A stretch of 64,000 nt of DNA from RGIG5952 sp045627605. Lineage in GTDB: Bacteria; Verrucomicrobiota; Kiritimatiellia; RFP12; JAAYLN01. How positions within the stretch are numbered: the first letter of the stretch is position 1; the number at the start of each line of letters is the position of its first letter. Below the pieces are notes generated by a model. The model was not told the origin of the DNA. It saw nothing but the letters and a program-made list of their open reading frames with translations, and did not search any database. Both the position numbers and the translations under genes were made by a program. The stretch covers positions 1-64,000 of the forward strand of contig JAZQOA010000072.1 in assembly GCA_045627605.1 (NCBI GenBank), read 5' to 3'. Positions 32,997-41,281 of this stretch are shown here, in pieces.

Positions 32997-34847
32997 ATGC
33001 AAGATTTCATGTATTCGATCGTCGGCGTGCTTGCGCTTGTCATCCACGTCATCGTCAATCCGTCGCTGTTCAGGAGAAGCGGCGCGAACGGCAGGAAGTC
33101 CGGCGCGTATTCCTTCCTGATGCTCGCCATCTTCGCCTACTATGTCACGGACGCCTTCTGGGGGCTTTTCGCCGGGCTCAACAACATCCCGCTCCTCTTT
33201 GTCGACACGACGATCTACTACGTCGCCATGGCCTCGGCCCTGGCCTGCTGGTCAAGCTACATCATCGAATACCTCGAGCTTGATAGTTTCACCAGCAAGG
33301 CGGTCAAGTACGTCGCCTGGACCTTCTTCTACGCCGAGATCACGGCGCTGGCGGTCAACTTCTTCTACCCCTGCTTCTTCTGGTTCGACGAAAACGACGC
33401 CTACCAGGCGGGCGCCATCCGCCACGCGGCCCTCTGGATCCAGGTGGTGCTGTTCTTCTTCACCGTCCTCGTCACCGGCCAGAAGGCCCTGCACGTCAAG
33501 GGAATCGTCCGGTCGCGGCACCTGGCCATCTTCTTCTTCAGCACCGTGATGATGCTGGCCAACTTCTTCCAGGCGCTCTACCCGCTCCTGCCGGTTTACG
33601 CGATGGGCTGCCTGATTGGCTGCTGCATCCTCCACGTCTACGTCGTCGAGGACGAGCGCGAGGAGTACCGGAAGATCATCGCCGAGGAAAAGAACAGCGC
33701 GGAGGCGGCGAACCGGGCGAAGACGGCCTTCCTCTTCAGCATGTCGCACGACATCCGCACGCCGATGAACGCCATCCTCGGCTACGTGGCCATGGCCAGG
33801 AAAAAGTCCGCCGACCCCGTCGTCACCGACTACCTGAAGAAGGTCGACATCGCGGGAAACCAGCTTCTCGCCCTGGTCAACCAGGTCCTTGAAATGTCGC
33901 GCATTGAGTCCGGGAGCATCGTCCTCCAGGAGCAGAAGATCAACGTCGAGGAAGGTGCGGAAGTCGTCCGCGCCGTGTATAGGGCGCAGGCAAGGGCCAA
34001 GGGAATTTCGCTCGACGTCGAACTCCGCGGCGTGACCCACAAGCACCTGATTGGCGATGCCGACTGCATTTCCCGAATCACAAACAACCTGGTCGGAAAC
34101 GCAATCAAGTACACCCGCGAAGGCGGTTCCATCTGCTCCTGCGTGGAGGAGGAGCCCTGCGAAAAGCCCGGGTTCGTCATCTCGCGGTTGACGGTGGAGG
34201 ACACCGGCATTGGAATCAGCGAGGAATACCTCCCGCATATCTTCGAGGAGTTCTCGCGGGAAGATACGTCGACGGTCAGCCATATCCAGGGCTCGGGCCT
34301 GGGCATGTCCATCGTCAAAAGGCTCGTGGACTTGATGGGCGGCACGATCGAGGTCACGTCAAAGCTCGGCGCGGGGTCGAAGTTCGTCGTGCGGGTTCCG
34401 CTGAAGATCGACACGGAATTTAAGGAGGAGGCCGCGGGCGAAGCCGCGCTGCAGGACGTCTCCCTTAAGGGAATGAAGATCCTCCTGGTCGAGGACAACG
34501 AGATGAACCGCGAGATCGCGATGGACATCCTCGGCGACACCGGCGCGGAAATCGACGTGGCGGAAGACGGCGTGGTCGCCGTTGAAAAAGTGGCGAATTC
34601 CGCGCCGGGACGGTACGACGTGATTCTGATGGACGTCCAGATGCCGCGCATGGACGGCTACGAGGCCACCCGGCGGATTCGCGCCCTGGCGGACAAGGAG
34701 CGGGCCTCGGTCAAAATCTTCGCAATGACCGCGAACGCCTTTGCCGAAGACAAGCAGAACGCGCTGGACGCCGGAATGGACGGCCATTTGGCAAAGCCAA
34801 TCGACGTCCCGAAGTTGCTGGCCACCCTGTCGGGCTTGAAGAAGTAA
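32997..34847 (+). CDS. Membrane hybrid histidine kinase with receiver domain
   Basis: A 616-residue hybrid kinase. Residues 1-215 hold about seven hydrophobic helices (for example VGVLALVIHVIV, MLAIFAYYVTDAF, FFSTVMMLANFF). The HisKA box is FSMSHDIRTPMN with H251. The ATPase domain has NNLVGNAIKYT and GSGLGMSIVKRLV. A C-terminal receiver carries the phospho-acceptor aspartate in VILMDVQMPRMDGYEA and the conserved lysine in GHLAKP. The sensor half is not a family I can name. There is no response regulator beside it. Confidence 0.93.
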   Translation: MQDFMYSIVGVLALVIHVIVNPSLFRRSGANGRKSGAYSFLMLAIFAYYVTDAFWGLFAGLNNIPLLFVDTTIYYVAMASALACWSSYIIEYLELDSFTSKAVKYVAWTFFYAEITALAVNFFYPCFFWFDENDAYQAGAIRHAALWIQVVLFFFTVLVTGQKALHVKGIVRSRHLAIFFFSTVMMLANFFQALYPLLPVYAMGCLIGCCILHVYVVEDEREEYRKIIAEEKNSAEAANRAKTAFLFSMSHDIRTPMNAILGYVAMARKKSADPVVTDYLKKVDIAGNQLLALVNQVLEMSRIESGSIVLQEQKINVEEGAEVVRAVYRAQARAKGISLDVELRGVTHKHLIGDADCISRITNNLVGNAIKYTREGGSICSCVEEEPCEKPGFVISRLTVEDTGIGISEEYLPHIFEEFSREDTSTVSHIQGSGLGMSIVKRLVDLMGGTIEVTSKLGAGSKFVVRVPLKIDTEFKEEAAGEAALQDVSLKGMKILLVEDNEMNREIAMDILGDTGAEIDVAEDGVVAVEKVANSAPGRYDVILMDVQMPRMDGYEATRRIRALADKERASVKIFAMTANAFAEDKQNALDAGMDGHLAKPIDVPKLLATLSGLKK

Positions 34848-34858
34848 TCGGCGGACTC

Positions 34859-34917
34859 GCGCTCTACGCCCGCTGCAAGGCCGTGCACGACGCCCTCGCA
34901 CTGGTCTGTTCCGTCTT
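34859..34917 (+). pseudogene. Relic of an FGGY-kinase 3' end
   Basis: These 55-59 bp match the end of the kinase gene at 31451-31505 at 49 of 55 positions (GCGCTCTACGCCCGCTRCAA, then GCCGTGCACGA). In frame it reads ALYARCKAVHDALALV, like ALYARYKAVHDALAPV in the intact kinase. Nothing else of that gene remains. It directly follows the histidine kinase. Confidence 0.75.
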
Positions 34918-36060
34918 TTAGAGGCTTAACAGGAACTCAGTCACAGGCACAGCCGTGACATTCTCGGTGAGTTTCATTGCGCGTTCGCCCCGGTAAAGCA
35001 AGGTCAGTTCCGCTTCTGGGTAATCCTGATGAAAAGCCTCAAGGCCGGAGGCATCCGAGCGGTCGGCGCGTGTGGCGTTTTTGACCTCGATTGCGCGGAA
35101 GACATTTTCCCCGTAGATGACGAAATCGACTTCCACGCCGCTTTTCGTTCGCCAGAAATAAAGTTGATTGGGTTCGCTCAGGTAATCATTCCACGCCCTG
35201 ATTTGCTGATAGACCAGACCTTCAAGGCAGGCGCCCTCGATTTCCGTTGCCCGGTCAAGGGGGCCATGCGGGCGCAGGGCGCGGAAAACACCGGCGTCGA
35301 AGAAGTAGATTTTGTCATGGCCGATGAGCTGGCGTTTGGCCCGTTTGGAGAAAACGGGAAGGCGTGAGACAATCAGCATTTCCTCGAGGATTTCAAAGTA
35401 GGTGTCGACCGTTGATCGTTTGACTCCCGCTTCACGTGCGATTTCACTGGCTGACAGGACGCTCCCGTGCGAGAAACTGGCAATTTCCAGAAAGCGGAAA
35501 AATGAATCGACTTTTCGGATGACGCCTTCCGTGATGAGTTCTTCCTCAATGTAAAGGTCAAGATAGGTCTTCAGGATGTTCTCGCTTGAACCACTTTTCG
35601 GGAAACGCACCAAGGGGAGCATGCCATATCGAAGTGCGTCTTCAAGGCAAAATGCCTCGCCGAGTTCCCTCGCGAGGAACGGGTGGCACATCCGCTTCGC
35701 CGCCCGACCGCCCAGAAGATCTGCATTCGCATTTCGCTTCAACTTGCGCGCGCTTGAACCCGTCATGATGAATCTGTACCCGTTTTCATTGTCCATCAGC
35801 TGATGGACGACATCCAGAACTTCCGGCGCTCTTTGGATTTCATCGATGACGACAGTCCGCTTATTCGGTTTTGCATGAATGTAGTTTTTCAAGCGTTCCG
35901 GATAGGCGCGGAGTTCCCGTCGTGTCGCGGGATCAAGCAGGGAGATGATATGGGCTTTGGGGAAGTGTTCCTCAAGCCAGGTGCTCTTTCCCGTTCCTCG
36001 GGGACCAAAGAGAAAGTAGCTTCCATCAATGTCGGGTAAGACTCTTTTTAAGCGTTTCAT
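34918..36060 (-). CDS. AAA ATPase with DUF4143 (ATP-binding, nuclease-like C-terminus)
   Basis: A 380-residue AAA_14/DUF4143 protein. P-loop GPRGTGKS at 19-26, Walker B TVVIDEIQRAPEVL, sensor region FIMTGSSARKLK, winged-helix-like middle (SASEIAREAGVKRSTVDTYFEIL), and the DUF4143 nuclease-like motif FWRTKSGVEVDFVI followed by AIEVKN. Cellular role of this large family is poorly known; copies are often horizontally exchanged. The gene is more AT-rich than its neighbours. There is no ribosome-binding site but a strong promoter upstream. Confidence 0.93.
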   Translation of the reverse strand: MKRLKRVLPDIDGSYFLFGPRGTGKSTWLEEHFPKAHIISLLDPATRRELRAYPERLKNYIHAKPNKRTVVIDEIQRAPEVLDVVHQLMDNENGYRFIMTGSSARKLKRNANADLLGGRAAKRMCHPFLARELGEAFCLEDALRYGMLPLVRFPKSGSSENILKTYLDLYIEEELITEGVIRKVDSFFRFLEIASFSHGSVLSASEIAREAGVKRSTVDTYFEILEEMLIVSRLPVFSKRAKRQLIGHDKIYFFDAGVFRALRPHGPLDRATEIEGACLEGLVYQQIRAWNDYLSEPNQLYFWRTKSGVEVDFVIYGENVFRAIEVKNATRADRSDASGLEAFHQDYPEAELTLLYRGERAMKLTENVTAVPVTEFLLSL

Positions 36061-36077
36061 AGGTTTGGGGTTGCAGA

Positions 36078-36106
36078 CAATATACTCGTTTTCGGCTAAA
36101 GTGTCA
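36078..36106 (-). promoter_or_regulatory. Sigma-70-type promoter of the AAA ATPase gene
   Basis: Minus strand: TTGACA (36101-36106), 17-nt spacer, TATATT (36078-36083), 17 nt before the ATG. Directly upstream lies a 24-bp direct repeat that could be an operator or UP element. Confidence 0.75.
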
Positions 36107-36108
36107 AC

Positions 36109-36172
36109 TTTTTTCCATCGCTAATGTAAAAAGCGCAGCATTTTTTCCATTAGCAATGTAAAAAATGCGGTC
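36109..36172. repeat. Two direct 24-bp repeats upstream of the AAA ATPase promoter
   Basis: On the minus strand TTTTTACATT, four variable bases, then ATGGAAAAAA occurs twice, 32 bp apart, ending against the -35 box. The four inner bases are AGCG in one copy and GCTA in the other. From 36173 to 36340 I see no gene or other signal. Confidence 0.6.
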
Positions 36173-36343
36173 ATAGGCGTTTGGAATGGACGGCCATGTC
36201 GCCGCACTCAGTTTGTTGCACTACTTCGAAGTTCATCAATTCATCGCCGGAGCAATAGCGGAAAATGAGGGTTGGCGTGACAGTTTGTCTATGGACTTCG
36301 TCCGCAGATGGCGGAGTCGCGTCTGTCGACTGTCCTTTTTTTC

Positions 36344-36384
36344 AAAAAAGCCGCCGGACTTCCGTGGAAGTCCGGCGGCCTTTT
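36344..36384 (-). terminator. Rho-independent terminator after the lipocalin gene
   Basis: GCCGCCGGACTTCC and GGAAGTCCGGCGGC (36350-36379) form a perfect 14-bp stem with a 2-nt centre. On the minus strand it is followed by six T and lies 24 nt past the lipocalin stop. CTTTT on the other side could let it work in both directions. Confidence 0.9.
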
Positions 36385-36402
36385 GCATGGCGCCTGCGGG
36401 AA

Positions 36403-36912
36403 TTACGGGAATTCAAGTTCTTCGACTTTGAATCCCATGCCTTTTGCCATGTCGATCAGCGCGTCCCTTTGTTCGACCGGCAAATTCGGATTGCGCGAAA
36501 GGAGCCAGAGGCTCGAACGGTCGTTGCCCGTCACGAGCGAAAGGTCGTAGCCGGGTGAAAGCCACAGGATCTTGTAGTCGCCGTAGAAAGGGCGGAAGAA
36601 CGAGATCCTGAAGTGTCCGACATCGGAGTCGCCGGCGAAATGGCCGACGGCCTTTGCGACTTTCTCCTTGCCGTTCTTCGTCCCGCGGTTGACGATGCGC
36701 AGCGAATCCTTCTCCAGCGAGTAGGTCGCCGTCACGTCCTTGAGGTCGCGTTCGAACCACTGCGGCAGTCGCGCGACCTCGTGCCACGTCCCCATGTATT
36801 TGGCGGCGTCGAAGTTCTGCACGGCGGGCAAGTCACGTGAACTTTGCACCGTGGTGCATCCCGCTGCGGCGCACAATGTCGCCAGTCCCAGATATTGCAT
36901 CAGTTTGTTCAT
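36403..36912 (-). CDS. blc: Lipocalin family outer-membrane lipoprotein (Blc-like)
   Basis: A 169-residue bacterial lipocalin. A lipoprotein signal ends at C19 (TLCAAAGC). The lipocalin signature is KYMGTWHEVARLPQWFERDL, followed by VTATYSLEKDSLRIVNRG and DYKILWLSPGYDLSLVTGNDR. Blc-type proteins bind fatty acids or lysophospholipids at the outer membrane, often under stress. AAAGGAGGT lies 5 nt before the ATG. Single gene with its own terminator. Confidence 0.94.
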   Translation of the reverse strand: MNKLMQYLGLATLCAAAGCTTVQSSRDLPAVQNFDAAKYMGTWHEVARLPQWFERDLKDVTATYSLEKDSLRIVNRGTKNGKEKVAKAVGHFAGDSDVGHFRISFFRPFYGDYKILWLSPGYDLSLVTGNDRSSLWLLSRNPNLPVEQRDALIDMAKGMGFKVEELEFP

Positions 36913-37255
36913 CGCATACCTCCTTTTTTGTTGTTTCGTCGAACGGGCCCCTCCCGTTTGACGCCATCAATTATGGACTATTTCATTGGGAAATTTCGTT
37001 GGATTTGCAACATCTCGAAAATTCTTGAAGGAGAGGGGGCAGGCCCCTTTGCATCGAAGTCGCAAAACGTCTCCGTGAGTTGGAAAATGGATATGGGTTG
37101 CCACTTTCGGCAGTGCAAAAAGGCAATCGGCTACCGGAGCTTGGTCGGCAACATGGAAATTCACGGAGACTGTGATCCAGGACCGCCAAAATGTGCTGCA
37201 AAAGTTTTACTTAACTTTCATTAAGTTAACCGTCGTTAAGTTAACCGAGGTTTGT
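36913..37255. other. Intergenic region with GTTAAC-type repeats
   Basis: 343 bp without a gene I can support. Near 37219-37250 a GTTAAGTTAACCG motif occurs twice, 15 bp apart, close to the NifX-like stop. It resembles the GTTAAAT units of the 29-31 kb elements. The middle part, including GGGGCAGGCCCC at 37036-37048, shows nothing else I recognise. Confidence 0.5.
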
Positions 37256-37651
37256 TTAGTGGCAGTGGTGGCCGCAGTGGCTGCAGCTGCCGCCGCAGGA
37301 ATGGCCTTCGTCGTGCCGGCACGTGGCGGACGCCGTTGCCGCGAGTTTGCCGTCGATGAATTGCGCGACGGCGTCGTCGGCCTTGCCTTCGACTCCCGCG
37401 AGGACCTTGATGCGGGCCGCCGCGAGCATGCCGAGCGCCCCGGGGCCGATGCCGCCGCAGATGACGGTGTCGACCTCGTTCTGGATGAGCCAGATGGCGA
37501 GAAGTTCGTGGCCTTCGCTGGCGGCGTCCGCGACTTCGCTGTCCGTGACCTTGCCGTCCGCGACGGTGTAGAGCTTGAAGAGTTCCGTCTTGCCGAAGTG
37601 TTGGAAGATTTCGCCGTCGGGCGAGTAGGGGATGGCGATTTTGCTGGTCAT
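37256..37651 (-). CDS. NifX/NifB-like dinitrogenase-cofactor-family protein with His/Cys-rich tail
   Basis: A 131-residue protein of the small NifX/YjbA/MTH1175-like family: SKIAIPYSPDGEIFQHFGKTELFKLY, then GHELLAIWLIQNEVDTVICGGIGPGALGML and AGVEGKADDAVAQFIDG. The last 21 residues are packed with Cys and His (CRHDEGHSCGG, CSHCGHHCH), a likely metal-binding tail. Members occur widely outside nitrogen fixation and bind Fe-S or Fe-Mo clusters; no nif genes are here. The ATG overlaps the stop of the acetyltransferase gene by 4 nt. Confidence 0.85.
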   Translation of the reverse strand: MTSKIAIPYSPDGEIFQHFGKTELFKLYTVADGKVTDSEVADAASEGHELLAIWLIQNEVDTVICGGIGPGALGMLAAARIKVLAGVEGKADDAVAQFIDGKLAATASATCRHDEGHSCGGSCSHCGHHCH

Positions 37652-38481
37652 TTGAAGTCTCCGTTGAGCATGGGCCGGGCCTGGGGGAAGTCTTCGGCGA
37701 GGGTCTCCGTGAAGAAGGCGGGGTGGGCGAGGTTCCAGTCGTCCGTGAAGGCCCGTGGGAAGCGCTTGACGAGCGACAAGGTGTAGCGCGCGGCCAGGCG
37801 GGCGTCGAGGACCTTGCACAAGGCGTCGCCAAACCGGAACTCGGAGAGTGCCCCGAGGGCTCGGAAATGCGGTTCGAGGAGGTGGTAGAACTTGGAGTGG
37901 TCGCCGATGTGGCGGCGGGAGGGGACGGCATGCCGTGCGCCGTCGTAGCCGATGGAGACGAGTTGTTCCTTCGCGATGGAGAGGACTTCCTCCGCGCCGC
38001 CCCATTCCTCGACGCCGTGGAGGAAGGTGTTGCAGCCGATCCCGGTGCCGAGAAACATGATCTTCGCGTTGGCGAGGAGAAGGCGGCGCCAGGGCGAGAA
38101 GGGGCCGGCGGGCGAGTCAAAGCGTTCGTGACCCTCGGTGAAGGCGTCCGCATTTCTCCCGTAGGCGGCGAGCGAATGCGTGGGGTGGAGCGAGCGCACG
38201 ACGCCCTCGCGTTTCCTGAAGAGTTCCGGTAGCAGCCCCACGACGCTCTTGGTTTCGCGGACGTCGTAGATGGGCTGGGCGGCGTTGACGTTGCTCCACG
38301 TGAGGGTGGGCATGGCGAAGAGCCCGTCGTCGCGGAAGTAGTCCATGAAGACGTCGAGGACGGTGTCGGCGCGTCCTTCGACCTCCCCGATGGACTTCAT
38401 CGAGGAGTGGACGAGCAGGGTGTCGCCGCGCTTGATGCCTGACTTCGCCAGGTCGTCGGCGAGGGATTCGTAGGTGTGCAT
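37648..38481 (-). CDS. AAC(3)-family N-acetyltransferase
   Basis: A 277-residue member of the aminoglycoside 3-N-acetyltransferase (antibiotic_NAT) fold. Visible features are LLVHSSMKSIGEVEGRADTVL, FAMPTLTWSN, GLLPELFRKREGVVRSLHPTHSLAAYG and HERFDSPAGPFSPW. Many such chromosomal genes are not resistance genes, and neighbours give no hint of an antibiotic role. ATG at 38481 begins MHTYESLADDL; it is 8 nt past the upstream kinase-fusion stop, so it is probably in one operon. Confidence 0.88.
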   Translation of the reverse strand: MHTYESLADDLAKSGIKRGDTLLVHSSMKSIGEVEGRADTVLDVFMDYFRDDGLFAMPTLTWSNVNAAQPIYDVRETKSVVGLLPELFRKREGVVRSLHPTHSLAAYGRNADAFTEGHERFDSPAGPFSPWRRLLLANAKIMFLGTGIGCNTFLHGVEEWGGAEEVLSIAKEQLVSIGYDGARHAVPSRRHIGDHSKFYHLLEPHFRALGALSEFRFGDALCKVLDARLAARYTLSLVKRFPRAFTDDWNLAHPAFFTETLAEDFPQARPMLNGDFK

Positions 38482-38489
38482 GGCCGGAA

Positions 38490-39827
38490 TTAGTACTGGA
38501 TGATGCTGCCGCCAATGTATTCGCGGAGGATGGAGTAGCCCGGAATGCCCTCTTCGTCGCCGACTTTGAAATGGGTGAGCGAGCCGAGAAGCCGCCGCGC
38601 CTCGATGTAGGCGGGCGACGCCGGGGAAATGGCCGAAAGCAGGGGCTCCGCGTAATGGCGGAGGACGCCGGGTTCGTAGGCGAGCGTCGTGTCGAAGGTC
38701 TCCGCCGCGTTGCCGGTGAAGGGGCGTATCCACTTTTCCTCGCCGTCGCAGACCGACTGCCACAGGCCGATGGTTTCCTCCGCGCCCCGCGAACGGTACT
38801 TGCTGTCGCGGATGATGCGGCGGATGAGGCGGCCGTCCGCCGGCTTTGAAAGCGGAATCTCGTCGTAGAGATTCGTCGCGGTGTCGGCGAAAATGAGGTG
38901 CTTTTGCGCGGCGGGAATGCTCGGTGTCAGTTCGGGGTTGAGGCTGTGGAGTCCCTCGATGACGATGACGGAGCCGTCGGGCAGGCGCTCTTCGTGGCCT
39001 TCCTTCGCGGGGGCGTGCGTGTGGAAGTCGAAGCGCGGCAGAACGGCGGGCCTGCCGGCGATGAGATCCCGGAGGTTGGCGCCGAGCTGGTCGAGGTCGA
39101 TGGCCTTGATGTGCTCGTAGTCGAGGTTGCCGTTTTTATCGCGCGGGTTGAGGGCGTCGCCGACGAAGTAGTCGTCGGTCGAGATCACCAGCGTGCCGAT
39201 GCCGTTGTTGTTGAGGTGGTGGGTGAGACGCTTCGCGAAGGTTGTCTTCCCGGCCGACGACGGCCCGCCGATGAGGACGAGCCGCGCGGTGGCGGCGTTT
39301 TCCCCGATGCCCCGGGCCATCGCCTCGATTTCCTCGCCGTGGAAACGCTCGGCAAGCATCTTGATCGAGCGTGTTTCGTGGGCGGAAAGTTTGGCGAGTT
39401 CCTCTTCGGGGAGGTGCGTCACGGATGGCGCAAAGGAGATTTTCACGCCTTTCAGCGCGCGCCGGAAGAGAAACTTGGCGCGGCCGACGTGGAAGTCGGA
39501 GGTGACGATCGTGATGGCGTCGACCCCGGCGGTCTCGAGGATCGGTTTGGCGAGGGCGGCGTCCTCGACCGTGTTGCGGCTTTCCGCGTGGGGGAGGAAC
39601 CGCGACGCCGCGACGCCATGCTCGACGAGGTACTTGCGCGAGTAGAAGGCGTGGGGCTTGTCGGTGGTGTTGAAGTGGTCGCCCCAGCCGCCGGTCGGGA
39701 GGACGAGCGCCCCGGGTTGCCGCGCGCATTCCTCGATGGCGCGGTTGGCGCGTTCGAGCGCGATTTGCGAAAGACCGCCGTTCTCGTCGTTGGGTGCGCC
39801 GAGAAGCACGATAGCCGTTTTCCCCAT
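38490..39827 (-). CDS. Fusion of a DUF218 (YdcF-like) domain and a uridine-kinase-like domain
   Basis: A 445-residue protein. Residues 1-165 follow the DUF218/YdcF pattern: AIVLLGAPND, LVLPTGGWGDH, AESRNTVEDA, TIVTSDFHVGRAKFLFRRA. Residues 180-445 follow the nucleoside (uridine) kinase family: P-loop IGGPSSAGKTTFAKRL (187-196), STDDYFVGDALNPRDKNGNLD, VIEGLHSLNPEL, RLIRRIIRDSKYR, YAEPLL, ILREYIGGS. Relatives of the kinase in other phyla carry a TGS-like N-terminus instead; here DUF218 takes that place. GGAGGAGAAGG precedes the ATG. Reaction is probably nucleoside phosphorylation; the role of DUF218 is unknown. Confidence 0.85.
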   Translation of the reverse strand: MGKTAIVLLGAPNDENGGLSQIALERANRAIEECARQPGALVLPTGGWGDHFNTTDKPHAFYSRKYLVEHGVAASRFLPHAESRNTVEDAALAKPILETAGVDAITIVTSDFHVGRAKFLFRRALKGVKISFAPSVTHLPEEELAKLSAHETRSIKMLAERFHGEEIEAMARGIGENAATARLVLIGGPSSAGKTTFAKRLTHHLNNNGIGTLVISTDDYFVGDALNPRDKNGNLDYEHIKAIDLDQLGANLRDLIAGRPAVLPRFDFHTHAPAKEGHEERLPDGSVIVIEGLHSLNPELTPSIPAAQKHLIFADTATNLYDEIPLSKPADGRLIRRIIRDSKYRSRGAEETIGLWQSVCDGEEKWIRPFTGNAAETFDTTLAYEPGVLRHYAEPLLSAISPASPAYIEARRLLGSLTHFKVGDEEGIPGYSILREYIGGSIIQY

Positions 39828-39858
39828 TGCCTTCTCCTCCTTTTGGGCTTGCCGCCGG

Positions 39859-41181
39859 TTACTTCGCGAACTGCGGGAGGTAGTCCTTGTTGGCCTCGAA
39901 CATTTCATCGACCATCGCGCGGATCTCGCGGAGCGAGCAGACCGCCGCGGTGAGCGGATCGTAGCAGATCGCCTGGTAGATCATCTCGCGGTCGCCGCGG
40001 AAGCTGCCCTCGACGGCCATTTCCTCGATCTGCGCGCTGGTGCCGCTGAGGAGCGCCAGCTGCGGCGGGAGCCGGCCGACGTGGATCGGTTCGAGACCGC
40101 GGCGGCTGGCGAGGACGGGCACCTCGACGCAGCATCCTTCGGGAAGGTTGTCCACGAGCCCGAAGTTGCGCACGTTGCCATTGAACTTGAACATCTCGCC
40201 GTCGCCGAAGACGGCGTTGAAGATCGAGGCGGCGTACTCCTGGCCGCGCTTCAGGTCGAGGGGCTGCTTGAACCAGTCCTCGATGTCCTTCTTCCACGAG
40301 GTTTCGCGCTTGCGGTATTCGTTGAGAATGTAGGCGTATTTGCCGGGGTTCCAGCCCGTACCGGGCAGGCAGTACTTCTTGATCAGGTCCTTGCGCTTGT
40401 GGAACCAGGGGTTGTACTCGCTGTTGTGCCCCGACGACTCCGTGACGTAATAGCCGAGGGCGAGGAACATTTCGTTGCGGACGATCTCCCGCTTGTAGAT
40501 TTCCTCGTTTTCGGTGATCGCCTTGCGGATCAGCGGGTAGGCGTCCTTGCCCTTCCACTTGAACTCTGTGTAGAAAGCCTGGTGGTTGATGCCCGCGCAC
40601 GTGTAGGTGATCTCGTCCTCGGGGGCGCCGATCCAGCCGGCGAGCATGGCGGCCGTGCCCTGTACGCTGTGGCAGAGGCCGCTGGCCAGGATTTGCGGGT
40701 AGGCGCTTTGCACGGCGCGGCAGAGCATCGCCATCGGGTTGGTGTAGTTGAGGTAGACGGCGCCGGGGCAGTACCTGTCGATATCGCGCGCGATGTCGAG
40801 GATGGGGTTGACCGTGCGGAGGAAGCGGAAGATGCCGCTCGGGCCGCGCGTGTCGCCGACGTTGGTGTCGACGCCGTATTTCTTCGGGATGAGAATGTCG
40901 TGCTGCCAGATGTCGCAGTTGCCGTGGAGGATCGTGGTCACGACGCCGTCGGCGCCCTTGAGGGCCTTGCGGCGGTCCGTTGTCGCGAAGATTTTGGCGG
41001 GGTACTTGCCTTCCTCGACGATGCGTCTGCAGGCGCGGTAGATGAAGTCGAGGCGCTCGGGGTCGATGTCCATCAGCGCGATTGTCGCGTCGGCAAACGC
41101 GGGGAAGGTGAGCAGGTCGCTGACGAGCTTGCGGGTGAAGCCGAAACTGCCGGCTCCGATGAATGCGATTTTGCGTGACAT
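39859..41181 (-). CDS. GH4 family NAD-dependent glycosidase (alpha-galactosidase/MelA-like)
   Basis: A 440-residue GH4 enzyme. N-terminal NAD site IAFIGAGSFGFTRKLVSDLL, then VYLNYTNPMAML, the metal/active-site region SGLCHSVQG and AGINHQAFYTEF, and a C-terminal VPVLASRRGLEPIHVGRLPPQLA. GH4 enzymes use NAD and Mn in an unusual redox-elimination mechanism on alpha or beta glycosides. The long middle insertion and GINHQAF favour the MelA side over 6-phospho-glucosidases. It heads the minus-strand run with the kinase fusion 31 nt behind. Confidence 0.9.
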   Translation of the reverse strand: MSRKIAFIGAGSFGFTRKLVSDLLTFPAFADATIALMDIDPERLDFIYRACRRIVEEGKYPAKIFATTDRRKALKGADGVVTTILHGNCDIWQHDILIPKKYGVDTNVGDTRGPSGIFRFLRTVNPILDIARDIDRYCPGAVYLNYTNPMAMLCRAVQSAYPQILASGLCHSVQGTAAMLAGWIGAPEDEITYTCAGINHQAFYTEFKWKGKDAYPLIRKAITENEEIYKREIVRNEMFLALGYYVTESSGHNSEYNPWFHKRKDLIKKYCLPGTGWNPGKYAYILNEYRKRETSWKKDIEDWFKQPLDLKRGQEYAASIFNAVFGDGEMFKFNGNVRNFGLVDNLPEGCCVEVPVLASRRGLEPIHVGRLPPQLALLSGTSAQIEEMAVEGSFRGDREMIYQAICYDPLTAAVCSLREIRAMVDEMFEANKDYLPQFAK

Positions 41182-41217
41182 GGTTGCCTTTGGGTTGGAG
41201 TTGTCGAAGACAATGCA

Positions 41218-41226
41218 AGTATAGCA
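41218..41226 (-). promoter_or_regulatory. Extended -10 promoter (TGCTATACT) for the GH4 gene
   Basis: Minus strand TGC plus TATACT, 36 nt before the ATG; no good -35 box. AAAGG serves as ribosome-binding site. Confidence 0.5.
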
Positions 41227-41266
41227 AAATCCAGATGTTTTTTGTGGCGCATTTCGTAAAACCCCG

Positions 41267-41272
41267 TATACT
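41267..41272 (+). promoter_or_regulatory. -10 box TATACT close to the SNF2 start
   Basis: TATACT ends 6 nt before GTG (41279) and 9 nt before ATG (41282), without a ribosome-binding site, which suggests a leaderless or near-leaderless mRNA. The -35 region is poor. Confidence 0.45.
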
Positions 41273-41281
41273 TATTGGGTG

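Noticed and set aside
36183..36220. A relic of a receiver domain, because GGAATGGACGGCCAT matches the histidine kinase end at 34773-34787
   Set aside because: Only 15 bp match and the following sequence diverges at once; this may be chance.
37256..37651. Evidence for nitrogen fixation
   Set aside because: NifX-like small proteins are widespread outside nitrogen fixers, and no nif structural or assembly gene is near.
37648..38481. An acquired aminoglycoside-resistance gene
   Set aside because: The fold is AAC(3)-like, but the gene sits in a chromosomal operon without mobile-element signs, and many such proteins have other substrates.
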